Below are positions 9,394-18,302 of a DNA stretch of 24,991 nt, in pieces. The translations under genes and the position numbers were made by a program. Origin of the DNA: Gymnopus androsaceus JB14. Its lineage: Eukaryota; Basidiomycota; Agaricomycetes; Agaricales; Omphalotaceae. The notes beneath the pieces are model-generated. The model did not search any database, was not told the DNA's origin, and worked only from the letters and a program-made list of their open reading frames with translations. The first letter of the stretch is position 1; the number at the start of each line of letters is the position of its first letter. Location: contig ML769541.1 in the NCBI GenBank assembly GCA_009733575.1, positions 1 to 24,991 of the forward strand, read 5' to 3'.

Positions 9394-9849
9394 ATGCATA
9401 CTATTTATGATATTTATCTTGTGTCATTATCCTCCTTGCCAGCTTGGTCTTTATCAACATGTGATGAAGCACTTAGACAGAACCTCAGTTCACTCAAATC
9501 GTCTCTTCTGCAGACTATTATACCTCAGTGCATGAATAAAAGTGCAGTTGTTGACCAGATTATAATGAAGTTGTGCTGTGCTCATTACTCTTTTCGAGGT
9601 AATCAACATTGCTATCAGGCTACTTGCCATGGTTTCCATAACAAGTTTGGCCCTGCAATATACAGCGTGCTCACTCAATTGTTGTTGCTTGACATTGTTC
9701 ACAATTGCAAGCCTCTCCCTTATTCCAATGTCAATTTTTTACCTGCATTGAAGGAAGAGCTTTCTGTCTGCCAGCCAGTTGATTTGGATCATGTTTTGAC
9801 CTCTTTATCTGTGAAGACAACACAAAAGGGTAGCTTCCCATTTTATTGA
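9394..9849 (+). CDS. Unrecognised open frame (hypothetical, possibly one exon or a decayed gene)
   Basis: 151 residues from the first ATG, with a mixed and protein-like composition. The first half has several Leu/Ser runs, followed by a Cys/His-rich patch (LCCAHYSFRGNQHCYQATC) and an acidic C-terminal third (PALKEELSVCQPVDLDHVL). An acceptor-like CAATCAACAG lies just before the ATG, so the true gene might start earlier. No domain or family was recognised. The open stretch at 10117-10509 on the same strand could belong to it, but no intron joining the two in frame was found. Confidence 0.3.
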   Translation: MHTIYDIYLVSLSSLPAWSLSTCDEALRQNLSSLKSSLLQTIIPQCMNKSAVVDQIIMKLCCAHYSFRGNQHCYQATCHGFHNKFGPAIYSVLTQLLLLDIVHNCKPLPYSNVNFLPALKEELSVCQPVDLDHVLTSLSVKTTQKGSFPFY

Positions 9850-10116
9850 CTCAACACCCCCAACAGCACAGGTTTCATTACCAGTTCTGACTCGGTTACA
9901 TTTATTTATAGAATATTGTGGGTACATTTTTGTTTCTTATACATGCTGAATTCTAATTCCTTGGATGGACCCTTGAATCTTCAATTATTCCCAGTGCTTT
10001 TGTAGACCACGTTTACTTTTACTTGATTTATTGCACTTTGAAGGTTTGCATTTGCTTTGAATGGCTTTTAATAGGGACTGACTCATCAATAAATAGGGTT
10101 GCAGAATTTGTTTGCT

Positions 10117-10509
10117 GTTTAGCAAAGAAATGTACACTCCGATGTACCTACTGCTGGTGTTCTTAATTGGTTGGATGATGCCATGCCTGGGTTGTTGTTG
10201 AGGAAAGTTCATCATCTTTATTGGGGCAGACATCATGACCATATTCATGACCTTATGTTTTGTCCTGCAATGTGGAGAACTTTCACCAATTCTGTGACTT
10301 GGAACTTGCAGTGGGGATCAAAACAGGAAGGTTTGGATTTGTCAGCGTGGTGGATGATCACTGTGATGTGTGATACTCACAGTGTCCTTGGACAATGCAT
10401 GCAAAGCAGTTTCCTTGGTAGACTTGATTTTTGCTTAACAAACATCTTGATAAATATTAGTGCTTTACAAAATATACCCAGTTTAAACATTGTTGCTTTA
10501 CACAGTTGA
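10117..10509 (+). CDS. Unrecognised open stretch (hypothetical exon or pseudogene piece)
   Basis: After a TTTAG (possible acceptor near 10116) the frame is open for about 130 codons. It is rich in His and Trp (RKVHHLYWGRHHDHIHDLMF, TNSVTWNLQWGSKQ, LSAWWMITVMCDTH). The unusual Trp/His content over 100 codons is more protein-like than random AT-rich frame. An ATG is present at 10183. No motif was recognised and no partner exon could be joined cleanly. The last 25 codons are AT-rich and may be non-coding. Confidence 0.22.
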
Positions 10510-10979
10510 TACAATTGCCTTTTTTGTTATTATCAATACCCATACTCTTTAGAGGAGTACCTGGGCAGAGGCATGTCGGGGATTGCCATGATAGCAGCAC
10601 TAAGGATAGACAATCAGAACAGCAAACAGACAAAGCTGTACCTAGCAAGTCCTAAAGGAGGTGATGTTTTTTGATAGGGGAAGTGGGAATCAGAGGGATA
10701 CATAGTTTGGAAAAAAAAATAATCCAAAGAATCAATCACAAAACTGAAGAAAACAAATGAGATTTTTTACCAAAAAGGAAAAGATTGAAAAGATATGTTG
10801 GGATCCAATTCTGTTTGTACTATACATGTAACTACTAAAAAATGCTTTGTTCTCCCTGTAAGGTTCATTGAATATGCAGCCTTGAGATGGGAGACTTTCC
10901 AAGTTCAAGCTGAGCACTATGGATAAATATTGTTAGTAAGATATCTTCAAGTTACTTCTATATAATTTTTACAAATACC
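10510..10979. other. Intergenic region
   Basis: AT-rich, with no gene seen. It holds the 3' flank of the repeat-protein gene that ends at 10980. Confidence 0.5.
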
Positions 10980-11487
10980 TCAAGTGGCATGCTCCCAGAC
11001 TATACTGCTTCCAGGTGCTTCGACTTGATCTACATCAACCTCTCTAACCATCTAAAAAATATTGTGAGTTTTACACCCCTCTTTGTGTAAGTAGATGTAC
11101 CAACACAGTGGTCCCAAATATCCTCAGATGCATTGACCTCTACCTGATCCACATCAGCCTTGCAGATCCAGATATCACCTCCAGGTGCTGCGGCCTGATC
11201 CAAATCAACCTCCCTAGTGTTCTTAAAAATATCATGAGTTTGGCAAGCCACCTTCAGCCTATAAATGAATATAAGAACCTCTTCATGGCAAATCCAGATT
11301 TCACTGTCTCCAGGTGCCGTGACCTGATCCAAATCAACTTCCCTGCATACCTAAACATTGAAATAAGTGCTCTGAGTAGGTTCCCACCACCTATAAAATG
11401 GACAATGATGCTCACAATGCTGGATGCCGGGACTGCACTAGTGTATGTGACTGCCATGAGTACGAGGGAGAGGAGAGCGGTCTTCAT
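10980..11487 (-). CDS. Small secreted repeat protein, candidate RiPP (dikaritin-like) precursor
   Basis: Proposed exons on the minus strand are 11487-11416, 11350-11279, 11221-11105 and 11051-10980, giving 110 residues. Exon 1 is a signal peptide (MKTALLSLVLMAVTYTSA, then VPASS). Four imperfect repeats follow: REVDLDQVTAPGDSEIWIC, REVDLDQAAAPGGDIWIC, ADVDQVEVNASEDIWDHC, REVDVDQVEAPGSSIVWEH. All introns are phase 0. Exons 1, 2 and 4 are each 72 nt. Exons 2-4 each open with two variable residues and then R-E-V-D. Introns end TTTAG or TAAG. Introns 2 and 3 have weak GTTxxT donors and resemble each other, and intron 2 is in frame if retained. There is no dibasic Kex2 site; single Arg precedes three repeats. 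Neighbour: a UstYa oxidase starts 769 bp away in divergent orientation. Signal peptide plus tandem repeats plus UstYa is the dikaritin pattern. It could instead be an unrelated small secreted protein. Confidence 0.6.
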
Positions 11488-11541
11488 GGTAAGCTTACTG
11501 GAAAGTTTGTGAGCTGTCTAGACCAAGTTATGTTTCACTCA

Positions 11542-11549
11542 TACTTATA
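11542..11549 (-). promoter_or_regulatory. TATA-like box of the repeat-protein gene
   Basis: The minus strand reads TATAAGTA, 55 bp upstream of the ATG of the signal peptide. This is a usual spacing for a fungal gene with a short 5' leader. Confidence 0.45.
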
Positions 11550-12255
11550 TGAAGAAAGGCACTGATAAGATCCCACATGCAACATCCCATTTAAACCACA
11601 TCTCCAAGGTTATTTTCTGCTGCACTAGGAATTCCTTTTGTCCATGTGGTTTATCTTGAGTTCCTTAGTATTTCTATTGCACTCAACCATTTGGAGTAAG
11701 GTTGTAACAATCCACTTGAGATTGCTGGTGGACTGAGAGTAAGTTAAAATGTGACTGGGACTGATAACTTACTGCTGAAATTGATGATAACCTTGTGCCC
11801 ATATATTGAAACTATGTCACAGTAAGCCAAAAATACATTGATAGTGTAAGACCCTTAGTGGTCACGCCAGCAGGTAATGAGATGTGAAGGTGTTGTATTT
11901 ATATCTACAACAAATGAACGGATTACTTGAACTTCAAAAGAATATTATATTAGTGAAAAACCTGTGTTACCACAACATGTGATGATGGTTCATTTATTCC
12001 TACCTTTTGAAAGACTCTCTTCCATATGGTCAACAGCCAGGGTCAAGATTGCTCCCTATACCTTTTTTATCATTAAGTGTTATCTTCTGATACCAAATGC
12101 TACCTACCAGAAACAATGGACAGGACACTGATTTTTGAATAGACATCTCAGTAATAAGACCCATACTCAAATCATCATGCACAGATTCAATGCCAACAAT
12201 TTTGATATCAATCGAACACTTTTAGCTTCAATTCTTGCCCTCTCAACTCTCAAGT
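11550..12255. other. Divergent promoter region
   Basis: This AT-rich interval lies between the start codons of the secreted repeat protein (minus) and the UstYa-family gene (plus). No open frame of interest was found. A pyrimidine-rich TCTTGCCCTCTCAACTCTC stretch lies directly before the plus-strand ATG, a common fungal transcription-start context. Shared upstream control of the two genes is an inference from the arrangement. Confidence 0.5.
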
Positions 12256-13221
12256 ATGGGATGTCCAACTGAATCTTCTGAATACATTCCTCTAGCTCAG
12301 TTGCTCAACTCAGAGAACAATGATCTCTCCCCTACTGAGAATCAACATTGGAAGAGGTGGCCTGGATATAAATCTCTTCTCATCATCTGGAGTGTCCAGA
12401 CCTTGATTGTCCTCAGAAGCTCCACCCAAAATGCATTGCTATGCAAGCGTTCACTTTTGTACTGTGATTCCCAGTGATTCTATGGTATTGCATTGTGAAG
12501 TTCAGTCCCATTGTAGCTCCCGCACAGGAAGCTGTCAAGCATGAAGTCAAGACATTCATAGATGCTAGCAAACACAAGACCAAATACCAAGGCCTTACAG
12601 AGGAAGTAGACCAAGCATGGGTTGACTTGTACCAGAGTGAGAGGAGCCCTGTTATATGCATTGGAGGGAACTAATGCTGCACCTTCAATAGAAACCCTTT
12701 TGCAGATTCCAAAGAGTGAAGCGGCCAAACTCCCTAACCAAACCTATCCCATAGTTGACAATCCAGATGGGTACTACATTGCAGGCTTGAATGTTTTCCA
12801 TCAGCTCCACTGTCTTGTCAGTATATTACACATGGACACTACCGATATGCTTACCTTGTTTGCAGAATGCAGTTTGCAAGGCGCTCGACAAAGATCACTA
12901 TAATTATACTTCAGGTCTCAATGATATTCACGTATACCATTGTGTCGATTCCATTTGCCAGTCTTTGATGTATGTACAAGTATTCAACCTCTTTCAGACT
13001 AATTGAGATATCTTTCTCACAGGTGTAGTGCAGATATTGCTGTCAATGTCTGGCAATGGGATTACAAAGTTGGCCATGTTATAGGGAGGGGAACTATTGC
13101 CCATTCATGCCGGAACTTTGAGAAAATCCGGGAGTGGGCTGTCGAGCACCGTATACAGCGTAATATCAACTTTTATCATTTGATAGAGGACAACCTTGAA
13201 TTCCCAAAATTCACCAAATAA
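12256..13221 (+). CDS. UstYa-family (DUF3328) oxidase-like protein
   Basis: Five proposed exons are 12256-12458, 12506-12636, 12692-12816, 12866-12969 and 13023-13221, giving 253 residues, the usual family size. The N-terminus is short and cytosolic-like, then one membrane span (about residues 40-53, SLLIIWSVQTLIVL). Both HxxHC motifs that define the family are intact: HQLHC (148-152) in VFHQLHCL, and HVYHC (175-179) followed by DSICQSLMC. The C-terminal block SCRNFEKIREWA is also kept, as is the IPKSEAAKLPNQT region. Introns 2-4 are 49-55 nt with GT/AG ends, two with ACTAAT branch points; intron 1 (47 nt) is the least certain. UstYa proteins catalyse oxidative cyclisation or chlorination in ustiloxin, asperipin, victorin and cyclochlorotine pathways. 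The substrate here is unknown; the divergent neighbour is the obvious candidate. Confidence 0.9.
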
Positions 13222-14207
13222 ACCATTGTGCTGAAGAGGCTCTACAATCATTACAGGCCAGTATGATTATTTCTAGTTCAAGTGGTTTGGTTAACATCAC
13301 CAACAAAAAGGAGAGAAAAAAGGAGAGTCTGAGCCCATGCAAGCATTTGAGTCTGGAAGGCAGGTGATGGCAGGTAGGGATAGCTTGGTGGCCCAGTTCA
13401 ACAGCCAAGGATAGTAGACCAAGGATATTCCTGTAGCAAGTTATCCGTGCAGACCAATTGAGAATAAGGTATTATATTTCATTAGAGAGTTGCGCAAAGG
13501 GCAAATTTCTTGGAATGAATGATAACACACCTCTGAGTCTGAGCAAATTAAAAGCAAATGTGAAGATGTGAAGCAACAGTTAAGCACTAAATGACTTGTG
13601 AGCAATGAGCACCTAGCACCTGTTCGACATTGAGAGGAGCTTTAAGTTTTAAATCTCTCGTGGGCAGACTCTCCTTGCTTATAACTCCTTGCATTTGTGT
13701 TTGGCAAATAATTCTAACCTTCTGCAAAAGCCAGTACATCAGTAAATCATGGAAAGTATGCCAGTATATGGTGCTGGAGATATTTATTTTATCTTATCTT
13801 CATATAATATAATGCATTATCAAGTGCAGAAAATAAAGAGATTCTATTACAATGAATGTTGCTATGAGCCTCAAATTCCATCATATTGCCAATATCGCTC
13901 CACATTTTTGAGATATGATCAGGATATGACAACAAATGGCAACTCGGTAAACTTTATTTTGTGTAAATCCCGTTTTATGACTGTGTACTAATTATATCTC
14001 ATCAACATTGCCATGGGTTATCATACCCTGCCAGCTTTCTGATAGCTTTCAGACAATTATTATACGCATTGCTCTTGATGGCCACTCCTCGTAGAATAGG
14101 ACCAGTGACGCATTTATAATTTTAACCTGAGAGTCATGCAAACTATTATGGCAATCTGCATATGTCTGTGCACGATTCATATGATGAGGTTTGAGCAAAC
14201 ATATTCC
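13222..14207. other. Intergenic region without recognisable gene
   Basis: AT-rich with short frames only. There are no element ends or repeats of note. Confidence 0.5.
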
Positions 14208-14456
14208 TTACAGGTGTTCTGCGAGTCCTCTATTTGACCAAGCCAATAGGACTGTGAACTTGGATCCAGAGCCTCGTTGACAGAACATTTTACCAAGGTC
14301 ATCCGAGTCAACATCATAGACTAACTCAGGACCCAGGTTCATGCAATTTCTGCAGACAGGCTCACCTTCCCAAAATAAGTACATTGAACTTTGACGGTGA
14401 CCACTGACACTGAGCGCGTGAACGGTTGCTGAACAGTCATCTGATGCTGCGGGCAT
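14208..14456 (-). CDS. Unrecognised small protein
   Basis: 82 residues from a true ATG, opening MPAASDDCSATVHALSVSG. It contains a CRNC motif within GEPVCRNCMNLGPELVY and an acidic DVDSDDLGKMF stretch. Composition and codon use look protein-like for this AT-rich area. The stop codon overlaps a strong donor (CT|GTAAGG), so the gene could continue after an intron, but the acceptors tested (after CATATGCAG or CTCTCAG) run into stops quickly. There is no membrane span or signal peptide and no family recognised. Confidence 0.35.
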   Translation of the reverse strand: MPAASDDCSATVHALSVSGHRQSSMYLFWEGEPVCRNCMNLGPELVYDVDSDDLGKMFCQRGSGSKFTVLLAWSNRGLAEHL

Positions 14457-14542
14457 ATTTAATCGCCCTGCATAGTGTTTCAGTCATTTAACTTTTCATT
14501 CTTTTCCCCTACCATCTATTTGCTCACCTCCAAGTCGATTTT

Positions 14543-14675
14543 CTTCAAGTTTTCCTCTTTTCAACCACTGCTCATGCACCATTGTAATCTATGGTCCTCA
14601 ATGACCTTCAAGTCCTTCAAGCTTTCCTCTTTTCAACCACTGCTCATGCACCATTGTAATCTATGGTCCTCAATA
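14543..14675 (+). repeat. 72-bp tandem duplication
   Basis: CTTCAAG begins at 14543 and at 14615. The two units share TTTCCTCTTTTCAACCACTG and the following 40 bases through GGTCCTCAAT. A 72-bp period is a multiple of three, so an open frame (14475-14822) runs through it. The sequence is pyrimidine-rich and sits just upstream of the small gene at 14827, so it is more likely promoter or leader DNA than coding. Confidence 0.9.
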
Positions 14676-14826
14676 TCTCAGTATTCAACTTGCCTTCTCC
14701 TCAAGAAGCCCACGTCAAAAATCCCCTTGCCATCTCTCTCCTTCCGTCCTCCGAGTCCTCTCTTGATTTGCAACACAGTTTATTTTCTGTCATCTTTTCT
14801 CGCGTTTGCCGCATTGAGCTGAAAAA

Positions 14827-15249
14827 ATGACCATCGCTCAATTACAGAAATGCCTGCGAATGGAACGTTTCGCAATGAAGGTATTGCCTTACATTGACTT
14901 GCCATAGCTTGCCATTTCATATCTCTATCGTCCATATCTCTATTGTCTCTAATGATCTTATGCTCACATAATTATACAACATGGCAGAGTCAAGCAAAAA
15001 TTATGATCGATGACAATATGAGACCTGGAGACATGATCTGTCTCCCAAAGATCTTTCAATGTAATCCATCACCATGTTAATAACATATTTTGTCAATATT
15101 ACCTTGAAGACAGCATATTATAATGGATTTTAGGGTATGACAATCGATTGCCGACTTCTCCCCGATTTACTGATGTACATGCTACAATGTCGCTGCCTCT
15201 TTCTCCCAATAAGAGCAGGTCCCGCCCCGCTGCGCCCGCATGCTCCTAA
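14827..15249 (+). CDS. Small hypothetical protein with two introns
   Basis: Proposed exons are 14827-14880, 14988-15060 and 15134-15249, giving 80 residues. It opens MTIAQLQKCLRMERFAMK. The middle is SQAKIMIDDNMRPGDMICLP, and the tail is basic and proline-rich (LSPNKSRSRPAAPACS). Introns of 107 and 73 nt start GTATTG and GTAATC and end GGCAG and TTTAG, and the frame stays open through both junctions. If the second intron is retained the protein stops at 15080 (48 residues). A pyrimidine-rich, promoter-like region lies upstream. No family was recognised. The model rests only on splice signals and frame continuity. Confidence 0.35.
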
Positions 15250-15865
15250 AACCCTACGCTCCTCCCAAACTCTCCCGCCATCTATTTGACATTTTCGGTA
15301 ATAAGTATTTCTCTCAAGTACGGAGACGAGTGGGAATGATGAAACTCATGTGGTGGTATGTATACAACATCCGTTATGGATCGTCAGTGTATAACTGGTC
15401 TGCCTAGTAGGGGAGACTAGGTCTTAAGTTAGCACATCGAGAGATTGAGGAAGTGTACGAATGAATATGAGAGCTGAAGTGGAAGCTACTCTCTCAGAGT
15501 CGCTTGTCCAGTCGAATACCATGCGAGTTGCCTGCGAGCAAGGGTATACTATACTCTAATTTCATGGTTGTCTAATAAATTGCTATGCTAACATATACTA
15601 GCGCTTTTAGCTGGAACAAGCTCCTTCGTACGCGACGCCGCGACACGCGAACGTTGCGCGAATGAAGATCAAAATTGCGCGTTATGTCACGTCACACTAC
15701 TTCTTTTCCCGAACCTCGATCATCCACAGTCCGGCTCATGAACGATCACTTGAATTGTGGCTCCTGTCAATCCTCGCTCTGGATGTGTGGTTCGGTTTCA
15801 TTGGTTTATGGCGTTGGTGCGCTTGGAAATTGGACTAGACAAGCAAAGCTGGGATTGAAGAATGA
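15250..15865. other. Spacer with a CpG-dense patch
   Basis: 15610-15700 is unusually rich in CG dinucleotides and contains GACGCCGCGACACGCGAACG with two or more ACGCGA or GCGCGAA motifs, unlike its AT-rich surroundings. 15355-15415 resembles 9120-9180 (see that spacer). No gene was recognised. Confidence 0.45.
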
Positions 15866-16072
15866 ATTATTTCAGACTTTTATCGAGCATCGAGCATCAT
15901 GTGTCGCTGAGGCGGGGAAGGTATATCTCGCCCCGGATTGTTTCAGAATTCTATTTTGTACTGAGCATCATGTGTCGCCGAGGCGGGGAAGAGTACATGC
16001 AAATGTGTATATCGCCCCCAATTATTTCAAACTTCTATTTTGTATGGTCGCTGAGGCGGGAAGAGTACATGC
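15866..16072 (+). repeat. Three imperfect tandem repeats of 71-84 bp
   Basis: Units start ATTATTTCAGAC (15866), ATTGTTTCAGAA (15937) and ATTATTTCAAAC (16021). Each continues through a GTCGCTGAGGCGGG(G)AAG block; the first two share GAGCATCATGTGTCGC, and the last two share GAAGAGTACATGC. A 174-codon open frame crosses the array, but its unit lengths (71, 84) are not all multiples of three, so coding is unlikely. Confidence 0.88.
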
Positions 16073-17052
16073 AGCAACCGGCACCGCACTGTCAGGACAG
16101 ATTCACTCTGCACACTCTGGCAATCAGCTTACCGTTCATTTGGACGTTGGGGCGATCAAATAACTGGGCGTTTTCAATGAATGCCCTTATCTTACTACTT
16201 CAATCCTTTAGTCTACTCTTGATTATTCTGGGACCTATTCATATCCCTGACGACAACAATATTGGTCAGACCGTAATCATTCACCTTCGTATTGCACTAC
16301 TGCCCTACGGCGAGCAAATCTTGCCTGGAAAAGATATTGTTGTCCTTCGCATTTTTTTCCCTAACGGAACTTGTCATTTATTCTAGTTCTAATGGAAACC
16401 TCGCCATCTAGACTTGGGATGCCTTTAGTTCGTATTGACGACACTAACTATACTATCTCTCAGCAGTGTTATGATTTCGGATTTGCATCTCTTCGCATCT
16501 CACCGGTCTTTCTTTAAGGGTTACTTGGTATATCCTAGAGGATGGGAGTCCAATAACATTTTACTTGTTCTCGAGAGCGCTCAGCTCAGGTCCCGTACTT
16601 CTCCTTCCGAAATTCCCCGCGCGCATTCAATAAAATTATATGGTACCAAGCTCGAGCCTTCATAATGCTGCGTTCATCGAGATGCTCTTTCTCCAGCGGC
16701 AGGCATTGGAAAACTTCCGTTGTACAACCTAAGTACTTACAACTGATCAAAACACCACTGGTGCTGCTCCCGTTCCCCATTGAAGATCTGATTATTTAAT
16801 CCATTTGGGGCAATAGGTACAGCGGAGAACTGTTTTGACTGGGTCCAGGCTACTCCAAAACTCCGTTCCCCGACCGTAGGTGCTAAAGATCCCAGCCTCC
16901 GGATACCTACGCATCAGCTTATCTCTTTAATATGGATGTGACGATTGAGATTTTAGGACCGAAAGGTTTCCCGAATCTAACATGTATTCAAATTGGTTCA
17001 ACTCTTGAAACGCTTTACTTTAACGCACGGCCCCAGCGGAGACATTGTTTGG
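16073..17052. other. Spacer upstream of the regulator gene
   Basis: Mixed-composition DNA with several chance-length frames. A 41-codon frame starts at 16933 (MDVTIEILGPKGF...) and could be an upstream ORF or a small exon, without further support. No repeat was seen. Confidence 0.4.
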
Positions 17053-17060
17053 TATAAATA
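17053..17060 (+). promoter_or_regulatory. TATA box of the Zn2Cys6 gene
   Basis: TATAAATA lies 44 bp upstream of the proposed ATG at 17104. Confidence 0.55.
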
Positions 17061-17103
17061 CAGGAGCTCGCTCTTGCTGCAAGCATTTAGCCCGCATTGA
17101 CCC

Positions 17104-18302
17104 ATGTCTGCAAAGGCTCCCTCCGAACTTCAACCTCCAACCAGAGGCAGTGATTTCAAAAGGTATCACGCTCCCAGACTCCGGTATTGTGATAACGTGC
17201 TCATCGCTTGTACTAGGCGAAGAAATAGACCAATACTATCTTGTCTTAGCTGCCACACATCGAAGCGAATGGTGAGCCTCACGATAGTGCCGTTGTAGTC
17301 TCATCTGAAAAACTATGAACTGAGAACACTTTTTGATGACAGTGTGATAGAAAAAGACCTACATGCGCTCGTTGCACTGAAATGGGACTGGTTAGTTTAT
17401 TTCAGGTCCCTTCAATTTCGAACTAATCTACTCCTCGCTAGACCGGTCATTGTGTGTATGAAGTCGACGAATCTAGTCAACGTCTCAACACCCAAGACCG
17501 TTTGTCAAGTTTACGCAACAGAGTAGCAGAGCTAGAAGGCGAGATCGGGGAAGTACGTATGAGCAAAGGATCATCACAGTGCTGCAGCTCACATATGTTC
17601 AGTTGAAGGAAGGGCAGCAGTATTGTTCACAATCCGAACATTCAGGTCCTGGACAACAGGACGCAGCAGATTTATCAAATACAAATGTTGTAAATTGTCC
17701 GTCCTCCGCAAACACCTTGCCTTCTTTATCTACCCTCGCCTCTCCATCGGTCCTGCATTACTCTATAGCCACGTCTTCCAGCCCTTCATCCACTAGCCAC
17801 CTTGATTTCATTACTGCTCTCACACAGAACCCGCATTTCGTAGGATATGAGGATAAGGAGATGCACCACCAGCTCGATGGAATCTCTCCAGAGAGCTCTC
17901 ATCCCTGCAATCCTATACAAGGCATGCAACAGTGCAGTTGTGTACAGGATGCCCGTAACTATCAGATCATGCTCGAGCTCTCCTTGCGACTTCGTAAAGC
18001 AGTTGCAATCTTGGCGCAGTATCCTCACCATCAGGCTGGCGGGTACTGTCCCCTTAATCAAACCCTTGTAGAATTAGATACCCTAACAGCGTGAGTCCGC
18101 ATTTTGATTTTAGGCTTACTCTACTTACATCTTAAATACTAGGGATAGCCTCTCGTCTGATTCGCCTCATCACAGGGTTCCATCCTATAACCAAATGCCA
18201 ACTCTGCCGACATCTCACACTATCAATGCGCATTCAACTTTGAATCGCTTGGATCTGGAAACTTTGTTTTCAAGTGTGGGGAATGGCTCGTTAACATCCT
18301 AG
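17104..18302 (+). CDS. Zn(II)2Cys6 fungal transcription factor
   Basis: Proposed exons are 17104-17162, 17217-17271, 17343-17390, 17442-17552, 17603-18090 and 18143-18302, giving 306 residues. If the first intron (54 nt, in frame) is retained, 324. Splicing it joins KRRRNRP directly before the cluster, as expected. The zinc cluster has all six Cys: CLSCHTSKRMC, then DRKRPTCARC and TEMGLTGHC (spacing 2, 6, 6, 2, 8; Cys 29, 32, 39, 46, 49, 58 in the spliced form). Two introns fall inside the cluster. A Leu-rich coil (LSSLRNRVAELEGEIGELKE) follows, then a Ser/Pro-rich linker, and a conserved-looking block CSCVQDARNYQIMLELSLRL near the C-terminus that is reminiscent of AflR-like regulators. It acts in the nucleus as a DNA-binding dimer. 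It is 4 kb downstream of the UstYa gene, so it may regulate that locus; its targets are unknown. Confidence 0.9.

Noticed and set aside
14475..14822. 115-codon plus-strand frame with a 24-residue repeat
   Set aside because: Pyrimidine-rich DNA gives Ser/Leu/Phe/Pro residues in any frame; it looks like a promoter region for the next gene, and the repeat is explained by DNA duplication.
15675..16386. Overlapping frames of 162 and 174 codons
   Set aside because: They cross the imperfect tandem repeat, whose period is not constant modulo three, and show no family features.
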